Position numbers and translations under genes: made by a program. A model generated the notes under the pieces. It was not told where the DNA came from. It saw only the letters and a program-made list of their open reading frames with translations, and made no database searches. Of a DNA stretch of 64,000 bases, positions 1 through 11,037 are shown one piece after another; positions within the stretch are counted from its first letter, which is position 1, and each line of letters opens with the position of its first letter. Source of the DNA: Thelonectria olida (lineage: Eukaryota > Ascomycota > Sordariomycetes > Hypocreales > Nectriaceae); NCBI GenBank assembly GCA_020736575.1, contig JAGPYM010000015.1, positions 930,001 to 994,000 of the forward strand, read 5' to 3'.

Positions 1-75
1 GATTGGATACTAGGCAGGTAGATAAGCTGAGTTCGTATTCAAGTCATAACAGCGAATAGATATAGAAGAACCCTG

Positions 76-2298
76 TTATACACCTGCACACGCAAACCGT
101 TTTATCAAGTTATTAACCTCATCCATCGAATCTTGATCCAGTTCGCTCGTCCTATCCCGAATTGACGGCACACTTTCCTCTAGCAGCAAGTTGGCCAGCG
201 ACCAATATTCGTCAGCATGCTGGAAGAACCCAATCGAAGGGGCATTGAAAGAAGAAGATTGGTTAATATTCAGGTCCCATAGAAATCTCCAGCGAGATAG
301 GGCACGGTGCAAGGCAGGCTTGGTGACGGAAATGGCACACGCTACATTGCCGTTGAAGATAATCTCGTGGAGACCTACTCAACCATGAGCCTGTGTGAGG
401 GCACATGAAATCCTCGGAGGTTGAGACTCACCTGAGACGAGGATGAAAAGATCCAGGTGATCCAGCTTGCCGAATCCCGCAAGAGTGGCATCGGTCCATT
501 CATCGCCCATTAACATCGACATCCCTTGTGCCGTGGACGGTATCTTTGAGACGGACTGAAGCCACAGATGCTCATGTTCGGGGCCCATGCTGTTTGTCGA
601 GAACAACCCCTCGAGACATGGGAGGCTGCCGGTCAACTCACTCAATGTCAGTCGCGGAGGTGTTCTGTGAAAGATGGTGTGTGACGAATCGACGAGAAAG
701 ATCCACATCATCAGCCTGTGAGGTCAATTGTCAATATTGCCCTCACTTGATCTAAAGGTTTTCTCTACTGACCTTATGCCTTGTTCCGTCTTGATGAATG
801 CGTCGTGATCCGCAGCATTGTAAAGGTCCCTCCAACCGGTATCGTGCCTCAGTTTTGGAAGACCCAACTGGCGAGCAGCTGAGATGAGGTCCGCATACCG
901 ATGCAGTCGCACGCGGTGTCTTGAATTGCGATGGGTATCCCAGTGCTGAGGAATTGAGATGATGAAGCCTGCCTGAAGCGGCTCAATGTAGCTTGTAAAC
1001 GCCTTGCGCGAAGAGGAGGAGAGGAGCCGTCGAAAGGCGTCGTGTCCAAAGATGTAGCTTTCTGCTGCGTCCAAACAATTCCGTGCCGCTTCTGCGTTTT
1101 CGTTGGATGAGTATATAGCACCGACTAGCATGACGGCAGTGAGCAGGGGCGTAAAACTGGTCAAAGGGTCAAATGAAGGTTGGTGTAGAACCGGGCAATG
1201 CCGGTGCCAATTCTCGAAGTACGACTGAACAAGACTATCGACCTTGTCTGCTGCGAAAAGAGCTTCGGCTGACTTTGAAAGCGCAATTGAGCCAGTTGTC
1301 GAGTTTTCATCGCGGGATTTAGATTTCAAGGCCGACAGAATGTCCGTCATGCGAAGTTCCATGCTGGAGTGGCTGTTGCGGAAATGTGACTGATGGGGAG
1401 ACTCTATTCGTAGTTGAGAGGTGCATTCCCAGCCGTCTGGAAGCACAAACGGGCACATTGATTCCTCTTCATCCAGATTGAAGGAACTGATCTCTTCAAA
1501 TTCAATAGAGAACCAGTCATCAAGTTCCCGAATAACGTCGACCTCATGAGGATCCATCTCGCTTTCACCAACCTCTGTGTGTTCAATTCTCGAATTCGTC
1601 GCATTGTCGGTACCGATGGAAAAAGGATGAAAGTATTCTTGTAGGAAATTGTTTTGCGGGTCAGTGTAGTGAAGAAGAAACGAAAACTTCATCTTGAGCC
1701 GTGTCCAAGGCACACTGTCATTGGAGCTGATGCTCATGTGTATGCCATATGGATTGAAACTAGAGAATGGTACGGAAACGTGAAGATTCGGTGGCAAAAG
1801 GACCATCAACGACATCTCGCCCACGCCATGAGACCCAGGCTGAGCTTGGGTGCGAGAAGTTCGAGAGTATGTGCAAGCATGTTTCCGATGGAGACAGGTG
1901 GAACAAGGTTGACCACCAGGGCATGCGCTTTTTGCAAGGGCGCAATAGTCGCAGGCTTGGAACTTTCGTCCTCTCTTCAGTGGAGTTGGAACTGGTTGTC
2001 CGTTTCTCCTCGAGCACGTCTTTGAATGTCGACGTGCGGAATCGCTGTGGTTGTCCAGCGTGAGTAATGCTTGCGGATTTAGTCACTTCGCTGGGCGACA
2101 TACGATCGAGGAAATGCAGTCTGGCAGAAAGGACACGAAAATTGTCTCTCGGTCGCATCTATTCCCAAATGTTAGTTGTCTGTGTGTCTTCTCTGTCACC
2201 TCGAACTTACGGGTCCTCTCATGTCGACGGAGATGAGCAACACGAGCAAAGGTGGCGGGACAAGCCAAGCAAGAGTAAGACCTTTGATGTTCAGCCAT
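76..2298 (-). CDS. C2H2 + Zn2Cys6 fungal transcription factor
   Basis: Five exons (2298-2211, 2158-2104, 2044-773, 715-432, 374-76) join to exactly 666 codons, giving 665 aa. The N-terminus carries a C2H2 finger (YSCLACPATF...HLRRH). A second finger (FSCPFCQTAF...ARRH) is split by intron 2. A complete Zn2Cys6 cluster follows at once (ACDYCALAKSAC, then CSTC and a sixth Cys, spacing 2-6-5-2-6). The rest resembles the fungal-specific transcription factor domain (for example FENWHRHCPVLHQPSFDP and PLQAGFIISIPQHW). It is presumably a nuclear DNA-binding regulator. It is divergent from the carotenoid/stilbene oxygenase at 2873, with 574 bp between the two start codons, so control of that neighbour is plausible but inferred. 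Joining intron 2 at the CCACAG acceptor is what brings finger 2 and the zinc cluster into one frame. Targets are unknown. Confidence 0.85.
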
Positions 2299-2872
2299 GA
2301 TGCGACTGCAGGATTGATGTCGTCTTCTACTAGATTTGCATCACCAACATCCAAACGCGAAGGCCAGGTTGCAACGTTTGGTCATCAACATTGCGATCAA
2401 AGCGCGGGGTCCCCGCGTCCGGCAGTGAGAGGCCTTCCCCTTTCAAGGATAGCAGCCTGGGATCTTGGCCATCGTTCCTCCTCTTGTCCAATCGCCGTTG
2501 ATCATACACGATGCAAAGGAGGAGGTGGGAATTGTCCGCCCCGCTGCGGGTTTACTCCAAAACTTGCTGTGCTTCAGACGGATGTACGGATGGATCGGGT
2601 GCTTGCTTCAACTGCCGAAGCTGATACGGACAAATCATATCCCCGGTATTTCACACCAGCAGAATCCCGAATGATGATGCCGATGCATCTCAAGCTGCCA
2701 TGGCTCGCACAGAGCACTCGAGGATGTGGGTTTTGGCCGTGGATATGGAAGGAAAAGGTATTATAAATGACCTCGAGTCTCAAGGCATCTCGACGGTATA
2801 ATTACTCTGAAGCACAGATTCCACCTATTGCGACATTCCGTACAAGGAAGGATCAATTCGCATTTTGTTACC
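2299..2872. promoter_or_regulatory. divergent intergenic promoter region
   Basis: This is the gap between the start codons of a minus-strand transcription factor and a plus-strand oxygenase. A TATA-like TATTATAAAT lies at 2759-2768, about 105 bp before the oxygenase ATG. No other gene was recognised here. A shared bidirectional promoter is inference from the geometry. Confidence 0.5.
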
Positions 2873-4438
2873 ATGCCGGCAACCGAACAGCAGCACCTCA
2901 CCTCGAAATGGCCTGTGGCCCTTGACTTGGCTGGATCTAGCACGCCATGCCGTCTCGAAGGCGAAGTCGCCGACCTCGTGGTCCTAGGAGAGATCCCTCC
3001 AGCCATTGACGGGACATTCTACCGTGTCATGTGTGACCCCTTTGTCCCTCCTGATTCCAACAACGTGCCCATCGACGGCGATGGCAACATATCTGCGTTC
3101 CGCATTCGCAATGGCCGTGTTGACATGAAGATCAAATACGTCGAGACGGAGCGCTACAAGCTCGAGAGGAGAGCCAACAAGGCGCTCTTTGGGCTCTACC
3201 GCAACCCCTTCACCCACCATCCATGCGTCAGAGCAGCTGTTGATTCCACTGCCAACACAAACCTCGTCTACTGGGCCGGACATCTGCTCGCTCTGAAAGA
3301 AGTCGCGCTCCCGTACGCTGTCGATCCTGATACACTCGAGACGCGATGCTACGATCCTTTCGGAGACCAGATCAAGGCCAAAACGTTCACAGCGCATCCC
3401 AAAGTCGACCCCTACTCGGATGAGCTCGTCGTGTTTGGATACGAAGCCAAAGGCCTCGCAACCAAGGACACTGTCATCTACGCTTTGGACAAGGATGGGA
3501 ATAAACACGACGAACAGTGGATCGAGTCGCCCTGGTGCGCTTTTATACACGATTGTGTGATTACGCCCAACTGGATTGTCCTCGTCCTCTGGCCTTTTGA
3601 GGCCACTCTCGCCCGCATGAAGGAAGGGAAGCAGCATTGGGCCTGGGACTACAGCCTTCCAGCCACCTTTATTGCTGTTCCCAGACGAAAGACAACGCCA
3701 CTTCCATCCGGATGGAAGCAAGGAGAACACAGGGTCTACTCGTGGGAGAACAGCATGCTGATCCACACGGGAGGGGCTTGGGAAGACAAGGACGGCAAGC
3801 TCTTCTTTGAGTCTTCGCGAGTCCACGACAATGCGTTCCCATTCTTCCCTCCTGCCGATGGAAGAATGCCTCCACCAGACGTGAAAGCCGATTTCGTTCG
3901 CTGGGAGATAGACTTGAACCAGCCAACTGGCAGCAAGGTGCAGGATCCGCTCGTCATACTAGACGTGCCATCCGAGTTTCCGCGAATTGACGAGCGCTTC
4001 ATGACGAAGAAGATTGACTTTGTCTTCCTCAATGTCTTCATTCCCAACAAGTCCGACGGCGGCAAAAACATTTTCCACGGCCTCAACGGCATAGCGATGC
4101 ACAGCCACAACACCGGAGAGACGCGCTGGTTTTACGCCGGCGACAACTCGCTGGTGCAGGAACCCGTCTTCATTCCGCGAACCGCCGATGCGCCTGAGGG
4201 CGACGGGTGGGTGATTGCCATGGTCGAGAGGCGTGGTGCCAATCGGAACGACTTGGTCGTCCTCGATACGAACAAGTTTGACACGCCTATTGCCATTGTG
4301 CAGCTTCCCATGCATGTCAAGGCCCAGATTCATGGGAATTGGGTTGATGCATCGAGTCTAGGGGAGTGGAAGAGTATTGTTCGAGAGATTCCCGAGATCA
4401 AGATCAGCAACAAGGGAGCGTTAGAACCGTTGAGTTAA
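2873..4438 (+). CDS. carotenoid oxygenase family protein (stilbene dioxygenase-like)
   Basis: Single-exon gene of 521 aa. The reading frame is open further upstream, but the first ATG is at 2873, 105 bp after a TATA-like box. The protein matches the RPE65/carotenoid cleavage oxygenase family, non-haem Fe(II) seven-bladed propellers that split a conjugated double bond with O2. The four expected iron-ligand histidines can be seen: H175 (TAHPKVDP), H226 (FIHDCV), H298 (LIHTGGAWE) and H487 (QIHGNWVD). The length is normal for the fungal branch that cleaves lignostilbene or resveratrol-type stilbenes (CAO-1-like). There is no signal peptide, so it is probably cytosolic. Substrate choice between stilbenoid and apocarotenoid cannot be decided from the sequence. 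The neighbouring reductase and methyltransferase fit aromatic metabolism. Confidence 0.92.
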   Translation: MPATEQQHLTSKWPVALDLAGSSTPCRLEGEVADLVVLGEIPPAIDGTFYRVMCDPFVPPDSNNVPIDGDGNISAFRIRNGRVDMKIKYVETERYKLERRANKALFGLYRNPFTHHPCVRAAVDSTANTNLVYWAGHLLALKEVALPYAVDPDTLETRCYDPFGDQIKAKTFTAHPKVDPYSDELVVFGYEAKGLATKDTVIYALDKDGNKHDEQWIESPWCAFIHDCVITPNWIVLVLWPFEATLARMKEGKQHWAWDYSLPATFIAVPRRKTTPLPSGWKQGEHRVYSWENSMLIHTGGAWEDKDGKLFFESSRVHDNAFPFFPPADGRMPPPDVKADFVRWEIDLNQPTGSKVQDPLVILDVPSEFPRIDERFMTKKIDFVFLNVFIPNKSDGGKNIFHGLNGIAMHSHNTGETRWFYAGDNSLVQEPVFIPRTADAPEGDGWVIAMVERRGANRNDLVVLDTNKFDTPIAIVQLPMHVKAQIHGNWVDASSLGEWKSIVREIPEIKISNKGALEPLS

Positions 4439-4969
4439 AGGGCCTGTATTTTTATTCTTTGAGACGACGACGTGGCTAATGCCTCTATTTGGAAGTGTAC
4501 GACTGTTCTTATTCAATTGAACCCTGGATTTCCTGAAACTTCTCACAGTGATGATGGTACCATGTTTCGGGGGGCCGGTTAAGGAGTATCAGTTCGATCA
4601 GATGCAACCAACGGCATCCCGAGACGCCTTCCAGAACATGACCAGTTTGATCTGCCATGGATAATTGACCGCATCGTCTCGTGAGTTTCTATGTCTCATT
4701 CAGATCGTAAGTCATCACCGTCACCCCTCACCAAAAAATTACCTCGTGTATGCATGCAGGTTACAACTCGAGTTATCATTTGACGCGAATGATGCACAAG
4801 ACAAGGATGATACCCCGCTCGTGCACTCGCATTGAGACCAACATTTAAAGAGTCGAGAGGTCCGAGAAGATTTTTCTCTTCTCTTCTCATCCAGGAGTCT
4901 GTTTCGGACTTTCGTTCGCGGCATTCACATCGACATCGCGCTGTTCCGACGCGGTCAAGTGCGATTCAA
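4439..4969. other. intergenic, no gene seen
   Basis: Only short, unsupported reading frames occur here. It probably holds the 3' UTR of the oxygenase and the promoter of the methyltransferase at 4970. I see no clear TATA box or repeat. Confidence 0.5.
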
Positions 4970-6504
4970 ATGGCAACCGACGAGACTGACAATATTATCG
5001 TGAGAGCATGATGGCTAAAGACTTGAATTCATCGACGCTAACCCATAAATAAGGTCGCCGATCCGTTTGATGAAGACTCGGCTGTCTCGGTTGTGAGTCT
5101 CCTCGAAACCCTCTCCCTCTTGGGACAGCCTGATTTGTCTGTTACTTGCGAGTGACCTGAGAATCCGCATTAACAAACATCAAAAGCCGTTGACCGACTC
5201 TCTGGCTTCGCTGCGGTCTAGTATTCTGCAGCACCAGGTTGAGAATGGAAGAACTTACCACTCTATGAGCGCCGGAAGTGCGTCACCCGTTTGAGCGCAT
5301 TCCGTATCATTTTGAGCTGTTTCTCACAACGACTAGAGTATGCGTATCCCAATGACAGCAGCGAAAGCGAGCGCCTGGGTATGTTAACCATGTGCTCAGC
5401 GAGGCTACTGACTGAACGATGCTGTAGAGATCCAGCATAATGTGTGGCTCCTGACACTCCAAGGAGCCCTCGCTCTGTGTCCAAAAGGTGACCAAGCTGC
5501 TAAACGTGTGCTTGACCTTGGCACGGGAACAGGATCTTGGGCAATTGAATACGGTTCGTTCACAATACCCACTTAATAGCAATTGAGTGCAGCTGATGGG
5601 CCATTCCACTCTAGCCGATGCCTTTCCAGAGTCCGAGGTTGGAGTCTCACTCTTGTGGGCGTTGCGAATGACAGATCGCTTACCGCAATGCAGGTCATTG
5701 GAGTTGATCTCAGCCCGACCCAACAACATCTGTATGCGCTCAAAGTACACACTTCTTATCTCGTGGTGCTGATCTGCGCCCCAGCGTCCCAGTAAACTGC
5801 TCCTTTGAGATTGATGACCTCGAGAAGGACTGGACCTGGTCCAAACCATTCGACTTCATCTTCAGCCGCGTCATGGCGGGAAGTTTTCAGGACTACCAGG
5901 CCTACATTACCAAAGCATATAAGTAATCAGCGCTCGCCTCTGAATATGCGCATGCTTCACTGACACATCTCCCAGCGCACTCGAGCCGGGTGGCTGGTTC
6001 GAGATGCAAGACATTGTGCTCCCTTACGCGAGTGACGACGGCACGCTCAACCCAGAGCTCGAACTCACCAGACTCGGCCATCTGTTCTGCGAAACTAGTA
6101 GCATCATGGGCCGCCCGATTGATGTCCCGCTCAAGTACAAGCAGATGATGGAACAGGCCGGATTCGAGGGCATCGTCGAGCGTCACTTTAAATGGCCCCT
6201 CAGCAGCTGGCCGAAAGACGCGTACTACAAGGAGATTGGTGCATGGACTTTCGCAAATCTTGACAGTGGCTTGGAGGGGCTCACGCTTGCTCATTTTACG
6301 AGGGCCTTGAAATGGACAAAGGAAGAGACGATGCTCTTTTGCAGCAGAGTCAGGGCGCAGCTGAAGGATCCGCGAATCCATGCCCATCTTCCCGTGTAAG
6401 TCAGCGACGATTGAACCTGCAAACATGCATCTAATGGGTATTGTAGTGTTGTTGTCTATGGGAGGAAGCCAGAATCAAGACCCATGGAGATTCAAACACA
6501 TTGA
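4970..6504 (+). CDS. LaeA-like SAM-dependent methyltransferase
   Basis: I resolve ten exons: 4970-4999, 5054-5092, 5187-5277, 5337-5378, 5428-5553, 5615-5637, 5694-5731, 5785-5922, 5976-6395 and 6447-6504. They total 1005 nt, giving 334 aa. The class I methyltransferase SAM motif is clear once spliced: VLDLGTGTGSWAIEY, then ADAFPESEVIGVDLSP. The N-terminal GRTYHS segment and the later FIFSRVMAGSFQDY and ALEPGGWFEMQD motifs are typical of the LaeA/TAM-like methyltransferases that are common beside fungal secondary-metabolite genes. The acceptor molecule is not predictable. The intron at 5554 starts with the donor GTTCGT, and the intron at 5638 with the weak donor GTTGGA. The high exon number makes automatic prediction error-prone here. 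Confidence 0.82.
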
Positions 6505-6782
6505 TACATGGATGGCATCACAGATCTGTAGTCAGATGCTATAAGAATGTCAACATCTCACACAATTCCCTGCCTCCAAACGTGATTACCAATATCCCAC
6601 TCACAGTCACGTCTCATGCGGCCTCTCCCGCTTCTTCTTGTATTAATAATGTCGGAATCGGATCCAATCATCGCATCATGCCAATTATTCAGCGGCAAGT
6701 GGACTAAAATGCGTCCCGAGAATCCACACCCCGCATTCCGACAATGATGCCATTGCTGTTGAGGTTGAGAGCATATCGAGGC

Positions 6783-6790
6783 CATAAAAG
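6783..6790 (+). promoter_or_regulatory. TATA-like box for the NmrA-like gene
   Basis: CATAAAAG lies about 120 bp upstream of the ATG at 6911, a usual position for a fungal TATA element. The call rests on motif and spacing only. Confidence 0.35.
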
Positions 6791-6910
6791 GATAAGAAAT
6801 CGACACGTCTCTCGCCATGTCGCTGTTTCAAACTCCTCATCTCACATTCGGAAATCTGCTGATATAATTCATTGTTCAACTCCCCTCTGCTCCTCAATCA
6901 CAAAGTCAAC

Positions 6911-7936
6911 ATGGCCGTCCAGAAAGTCGCAGTCGTCGGAGTAAGTCACTCTCTAAGCCCGTACAGCTTCATCAAAGTCATCCATTCACTGACATTCCAC
7001 TTCGTAAAGGCCTCTGGCAGTCTTGGCACGGAAGTCGTCACGGCTCTTCTTGATGCCGGCTTCGACGTCACGGCCATCACTCGAAACGAATCCAAAGCGA
7101 CCTTCCCCGACAAGGTCACCGTGAAGCGCGCGGATGTTTCCTCTGTAGACTCTGTCAAGGAGGCAATCGCCGGCCAAGATGCGGTTGTTTCCACTGCCGC
7201 AAGTGCAGCTGCTGGCAGTCAAAAGATCCTCATTGACGCTGCCATTGCTGCTCATGTCCCTCGCTTCATTCCGTCCGAGTTTGGAATCGAAACTCGCAAA
7301 TATCGTGACACCAAAATTGGCGGCCTTCTGAAAGCAAAGCTCCAGAATACCGACTATTTGATCGATCTCGCTAGCAAGCATGACTGGTTCTCCTGGACCG
7401 GTCTATCCAATGGCCTGTTCTTCGACTGGGTAAGTTGTTTTCCTCGTCCCGTTGCTACTAGGTACTGTACAATCAATGACTGACCTGATTTCCAGAGCAT
7501 CAAGCGCGGCAGCACATTTGTAGACCCCAAGAACCACAAGTTCACAACGGTCGACTCAGGAAATGAGCCCTTCTCTGCCAGCACCCTGGGTTTCATTGGC
7601 AAGGCTGTCGTCGCCATTCTCCAGAAGCCCAACGAGACGGCTAATAAGTACCTTGCTGTGGCTGGCATTACTGCCTCCCAAAACGACATCTTGGCCGCCA
7701 TTGAGAAGGTCACGGGGGCCAAGTTTGACGTCTCCCGCGTCACCGGAGCCGAGCTGGAAAAGATTGGCGATGAAAAGATTGCAAAGGGCGACTTTAGCGC
7801 CTTTCTTCCTTACCTCGAGCAGTTCCTCTTTGCAGATGGTGCCAAACATGCTTTGACGCCCGAGACAAGCGATAATGAGCTTCTTGGATTGAAGCCAGAG
7901 CCTCTGGAGGAGACGATCAGGAAAGCATTGGCCTAA
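6911..7936 (+). CDS. NmrA-like / isoflavone reductase-like NAD(P)-dependent protein
   Basis: Three exons (6911-6940, 7010-7429, 7496-7936) encode 296 aa. Joining exons 1 and 2 restores the Rossmann motif VAVVGASGSLG, which intron 1 splits. RNESKATFPDKVTVKRADVSS matches the NADPH-selecting loop and the following strand. PRFIPSEFGIETRKYR is typical of the NmrA/PCBER (phenylcoumaran benzylic ether reductase, isoflavone reductase) atypical short-chain family. The length is normal. In plants such enzymes reduce phenylpropanoid-derived substrates. In fungi some are redox sensors like NmrA and others are enzymes in biosynthetic clusters. Its proximity to a stilbene-type oxygenase makes an aromatic substrate an attractive but unproven idea. 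It is probably cytosolic. Confidence 0.88.
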
Positions 7937-8578
7937 TGAACTCAGAGGAGGCGATATGGCAAAACCTCAAGTTTAGCGTCTACGCTCTCATGTTCTTGCT
8001 AGATAGCTCATAACTGAGTGAATGACTTAATGACATTTTTAAGCATGCATCAAATTGGATATCGATCGCGCATAATGCAGAATAGACTGCACTCTTTGCA
8101 CTTCTGTTACAGTCGCCTCGCCGCTCCTGAGCACCAACTTGGCCCGCCAGATTGTACTATCAGATGTCCTGTAGCCGCCCTTACAACGCCTTTCTAACGT
8201 TGTTGCAAACCTGAGGCTGTGCTCGCAATTTTGGCGGAATTTTGCTAATTTGTAGGCAACTGTATGTCGCCATGACAATGTGCATGTGGCGGTGCGCAAA
8301 AAAAAGCCTGGGTAACACGAAGGGTGGTGATTGTTCAAGGCTCAGTTGCATTGAATATCACACGTGGACGAATTGCATGCGCCCAACCCGATTTATGTAC
8401 TCAGCCATTGCTCTGCCTACTTCAATCACATGGAATGTACCTATGTAGGTCAACTTTTGCCTACCGCTGTCCCTCGTCTGGTCTCCAGACTTCAATATCC
8501 CGCGGCCTAGAATTGTGCGAGTTTGACCCCGACGTAACGACCCTAGCCAGCATCGCATTCGCCCAAGTATTTCCCATC
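7937..8578. other. intergenic, no gene seen
   Basis: No convincing coding stretch occurs on either strand between the reductase stop and the start of the relic at 8579. Confidence 0.45.
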
Positions 8579-10302
8579 ATGGAGGTGACTTTCGGCGCCG
8601 TTGGAGACTTTATCTCCGTCGTTCTGATCATTAAAGACATCATCACCGCCCTCAACGACGGCTAAGGTTCGACCCGAGACTACCGGCAACTAGTCCAGAG
8701 CCTGGAATTGTTGGAGAATGGGCTCAAAGAGTTGGACAAAATCTTCAAAGACTTGGACAAATTAAGGGAACTGGATAGTCTTCGACTTGTCGCCCTCCAA
8801 ACAGCGAAGCAGATCACCCAGAGAGCGACTGAATTCCAAAAGAACATGACAAAGTATGCGCCCAGCCTTTCGCAGACTGGGTCGGGCAACAAAATGAAGG
8901 ATGCATTGAGAAAGATTCAGTTGAAACTAGACGAAGGGGATATCAACAAATTCCGTGGGGAGATCATGGGTTACTCGGCTTCGCTGGAGATCATACTTCA
9001 TGCCACAACCGTGTTAGTCGCACCGGTCCTAGATGATGAATGGATACTGATTATTGTATACAGGCAAATGATGAAGTGCAATCAAACCAACATGCAGAAC
9101 CGTGTTAGTCTCATGGAGACTCGAATGCTCACTTCCATCAAGGAACAAGCCGTCAACATCCAAACTCTCGTACGACAACTCGCACACCAGACTAGCCTCG
9201 GCTTGAAGACCATAATATCAATGGGCAAGGACTTTAATTCGGCTTCTCGTCGTATCGCCACTATTGGTTGTGCGGTATATCGCGAGTTGCGCGGCTGCGT
9301 GTCCTCATGGGGAGTCTGGAGAGGCCAATTAGCGAAGAACGCTTCACCCTCGAAGACGCGACTGGACGGCGTCTTCCGATCCATCTACATACCATTAGGT
9401 CCTGGGATATCTTTGAGCGCATCATCCGAGAACAGTTCAAGGGCAGAAGCGGAGAGCGTCGTGTTGCGAAACGTAGATACGCTCTCCAGGATCGCGCGAG
9501 CAACAACGAGCTGAATCGATCAGTCCCATGGAATCGTGCGTTCAGCCCCTATCAAAGTGTCAAAATAAGCATTCTTTGTAAAGAAGTCCCGAGCGAAGAC
9601 CATCCAGTACGGGCGAAGAGTTGTCCCTAGTGCGATCACATCTCCTCCGACGGGGAAGGCGCAGAGACTTAATGGTGGGTAAAGTCGGCTGAATGAAGCT
9701 CTAAGGGATTAATGCTAACGGGTAATAGTGAGAGTTGCAACATGTTCTATACTCGAGCCGTGGAAATAGAAGATGTCATCACTGACACGAAGAAGCGTGG
9801 GCAGCATCGTGGAGTGCCGAGGTTTGGAGAACCATCGTTCACATCTTCGGAACCGATCAAAGCTGGGCCCTCGAAGGAAGGTTGGAAACATATTCAAGAC
9901 GTTAATATGCCCAAAGAGAATCGCCAACCAAAGAAGAGACATCGCACCGATTCTCCTGAGAGCCGAGGGAGCACCCTTGAGGATGGGGCGGGTTTGTACC
10001 CTGAATCCGAGGACGATTTGAGCGGCCTCGTAAGGGTAAAGATCATCTCAAAGAAGCGGAAACTGAGGTGCGGGTGGGATTTCCTATCCTACACTTCATC
10101 GGGTCCTTCGGCGTTTCCGTCTTTGCCTCCCTCCGAATCGGTCACTTTCACCTGGGCAAAGTCGGATGCTGAAAATCCAACTCAGGACATCGAGGTGTCA
10201 AATTCAGCAACACCCTATTTCCAGGCTGCGCAAAGTCCCTTGGAAACCCCTACGGGCCCCTCAACTCTGCTGCAATGCTTCTGCCATCCTTACCCGACTT
10301 AG
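8579..10302 (+). pseudogene. relic of fungal helical N-terminal + ubiquitin-like domain protein
   Basis: Translation from the ATG at 8579 gives MEVTFGAVGDFISVVLIIKD and reaches an in-frame TAA at 8663-8665. The same frame then continues with strongly protein-like sequence (DYRQLVQSLELLENGLKEL..., later KFRGEIMGYSASLEIIL), the pattern of the helical N-terminal region of many fungal ubiquitin-like or STAND proteins. After an intron (donor GTTAGT near 9014) the frame runs to about 9270. There it must shift to reach the ubiquitin-like domain (FTLEDATGRRLPIHL, SWDIFERIIREQFKG, RYALQDRASNNE, VPWNRAF). This is followed by SCP-TAG-C at 9628-9630 and TAA at 9670-9672. A further exon (ESCNMFYTRAVEIEDVI...) ends at 10302. 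Three stops plus one frameshift argue for a dead gene. The third in-frame stop lies just before a plausible splice donor. Confidence 0.7.
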
Positions 10303-11037
10303 CATTGGCCATTTGCGCTCGGGCAGTCCTAGACACACCTCGCATGTGGGATCCAGCTTGGGTCATCGCGAGATCAGATTCAGACGGTGACCACGGACGA
10401 ACCTTCCAGCACCCTGAAATAAGGCAGAATTCCCAAGCCGTATCTTTCAGGATAAAAGAGCTACCCGATTAGCTGATTCGGGAGTTGAGGATTTATAGGT
10501 TCAGATTCCGAGCGAGTTCCCACCCTCACACTGGACGAAAACATAAAATAATACCTACTACATTATGTGAGTGCCACTGCTATTTCCCATGACTCTTCTT
10601 ACTTACACTATCTCGATTCAACTCTGGAAGATCCTAGACAGCTGACATGCAGTCCAGGTCGACCATCTATGCTAGGACGGCTGAGAGGCTATGTAGAGTA
10701 TAGAACCCCAGGCAAAGGGGTATGGCTGCTTACGCAGGCTTAGTTGGAAATTCCATAGGCTCTTGGTGGTCGATCACGTAGAAAAGATAGGTTAGATACC
10801 AGCGACAATCTGCTCAATCTTCAAGGCAGCTTTCCTAACAAAAACCGACATAACCCCGACAGTTCCCGTGGGGCGTAGGGCGTATGGGCGCGAAGGGCGC
10901 AACGTCAGAAATTTCTGTGTATAACTCGTCACGGTGAACTAATCAAATCTCCAAACGCGAATCTAAAAGAAAAACTCGCGTCAAAGAGGATTTCTCGTTT
11001 TTGTCGCCTTCTTGAAAGCCTCCGCCCTCGAAGCAGA
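10303..11037. other. intergenic, no gene seen
   Basis: Only short, low-complexity reading frames occur here. The region would hold the promoter of the MFS gene that starts at 11038. I see no recognisable motif. Confidence 0.45.

Noticed and set aside
2984..3826. 280-codon open frame on the minus strand
   Set aside because: It lies antisense to the carotenoid oxygenase, has no family motif, and its openness follows from codon bias of the real gene.
8579..10302. Treating the ubiquitin-like relic as two or three separate short genes
   Set aside because: The pieces are consecutive parts of one known domain order, and none of the downstream parts has a proper start codon in context.
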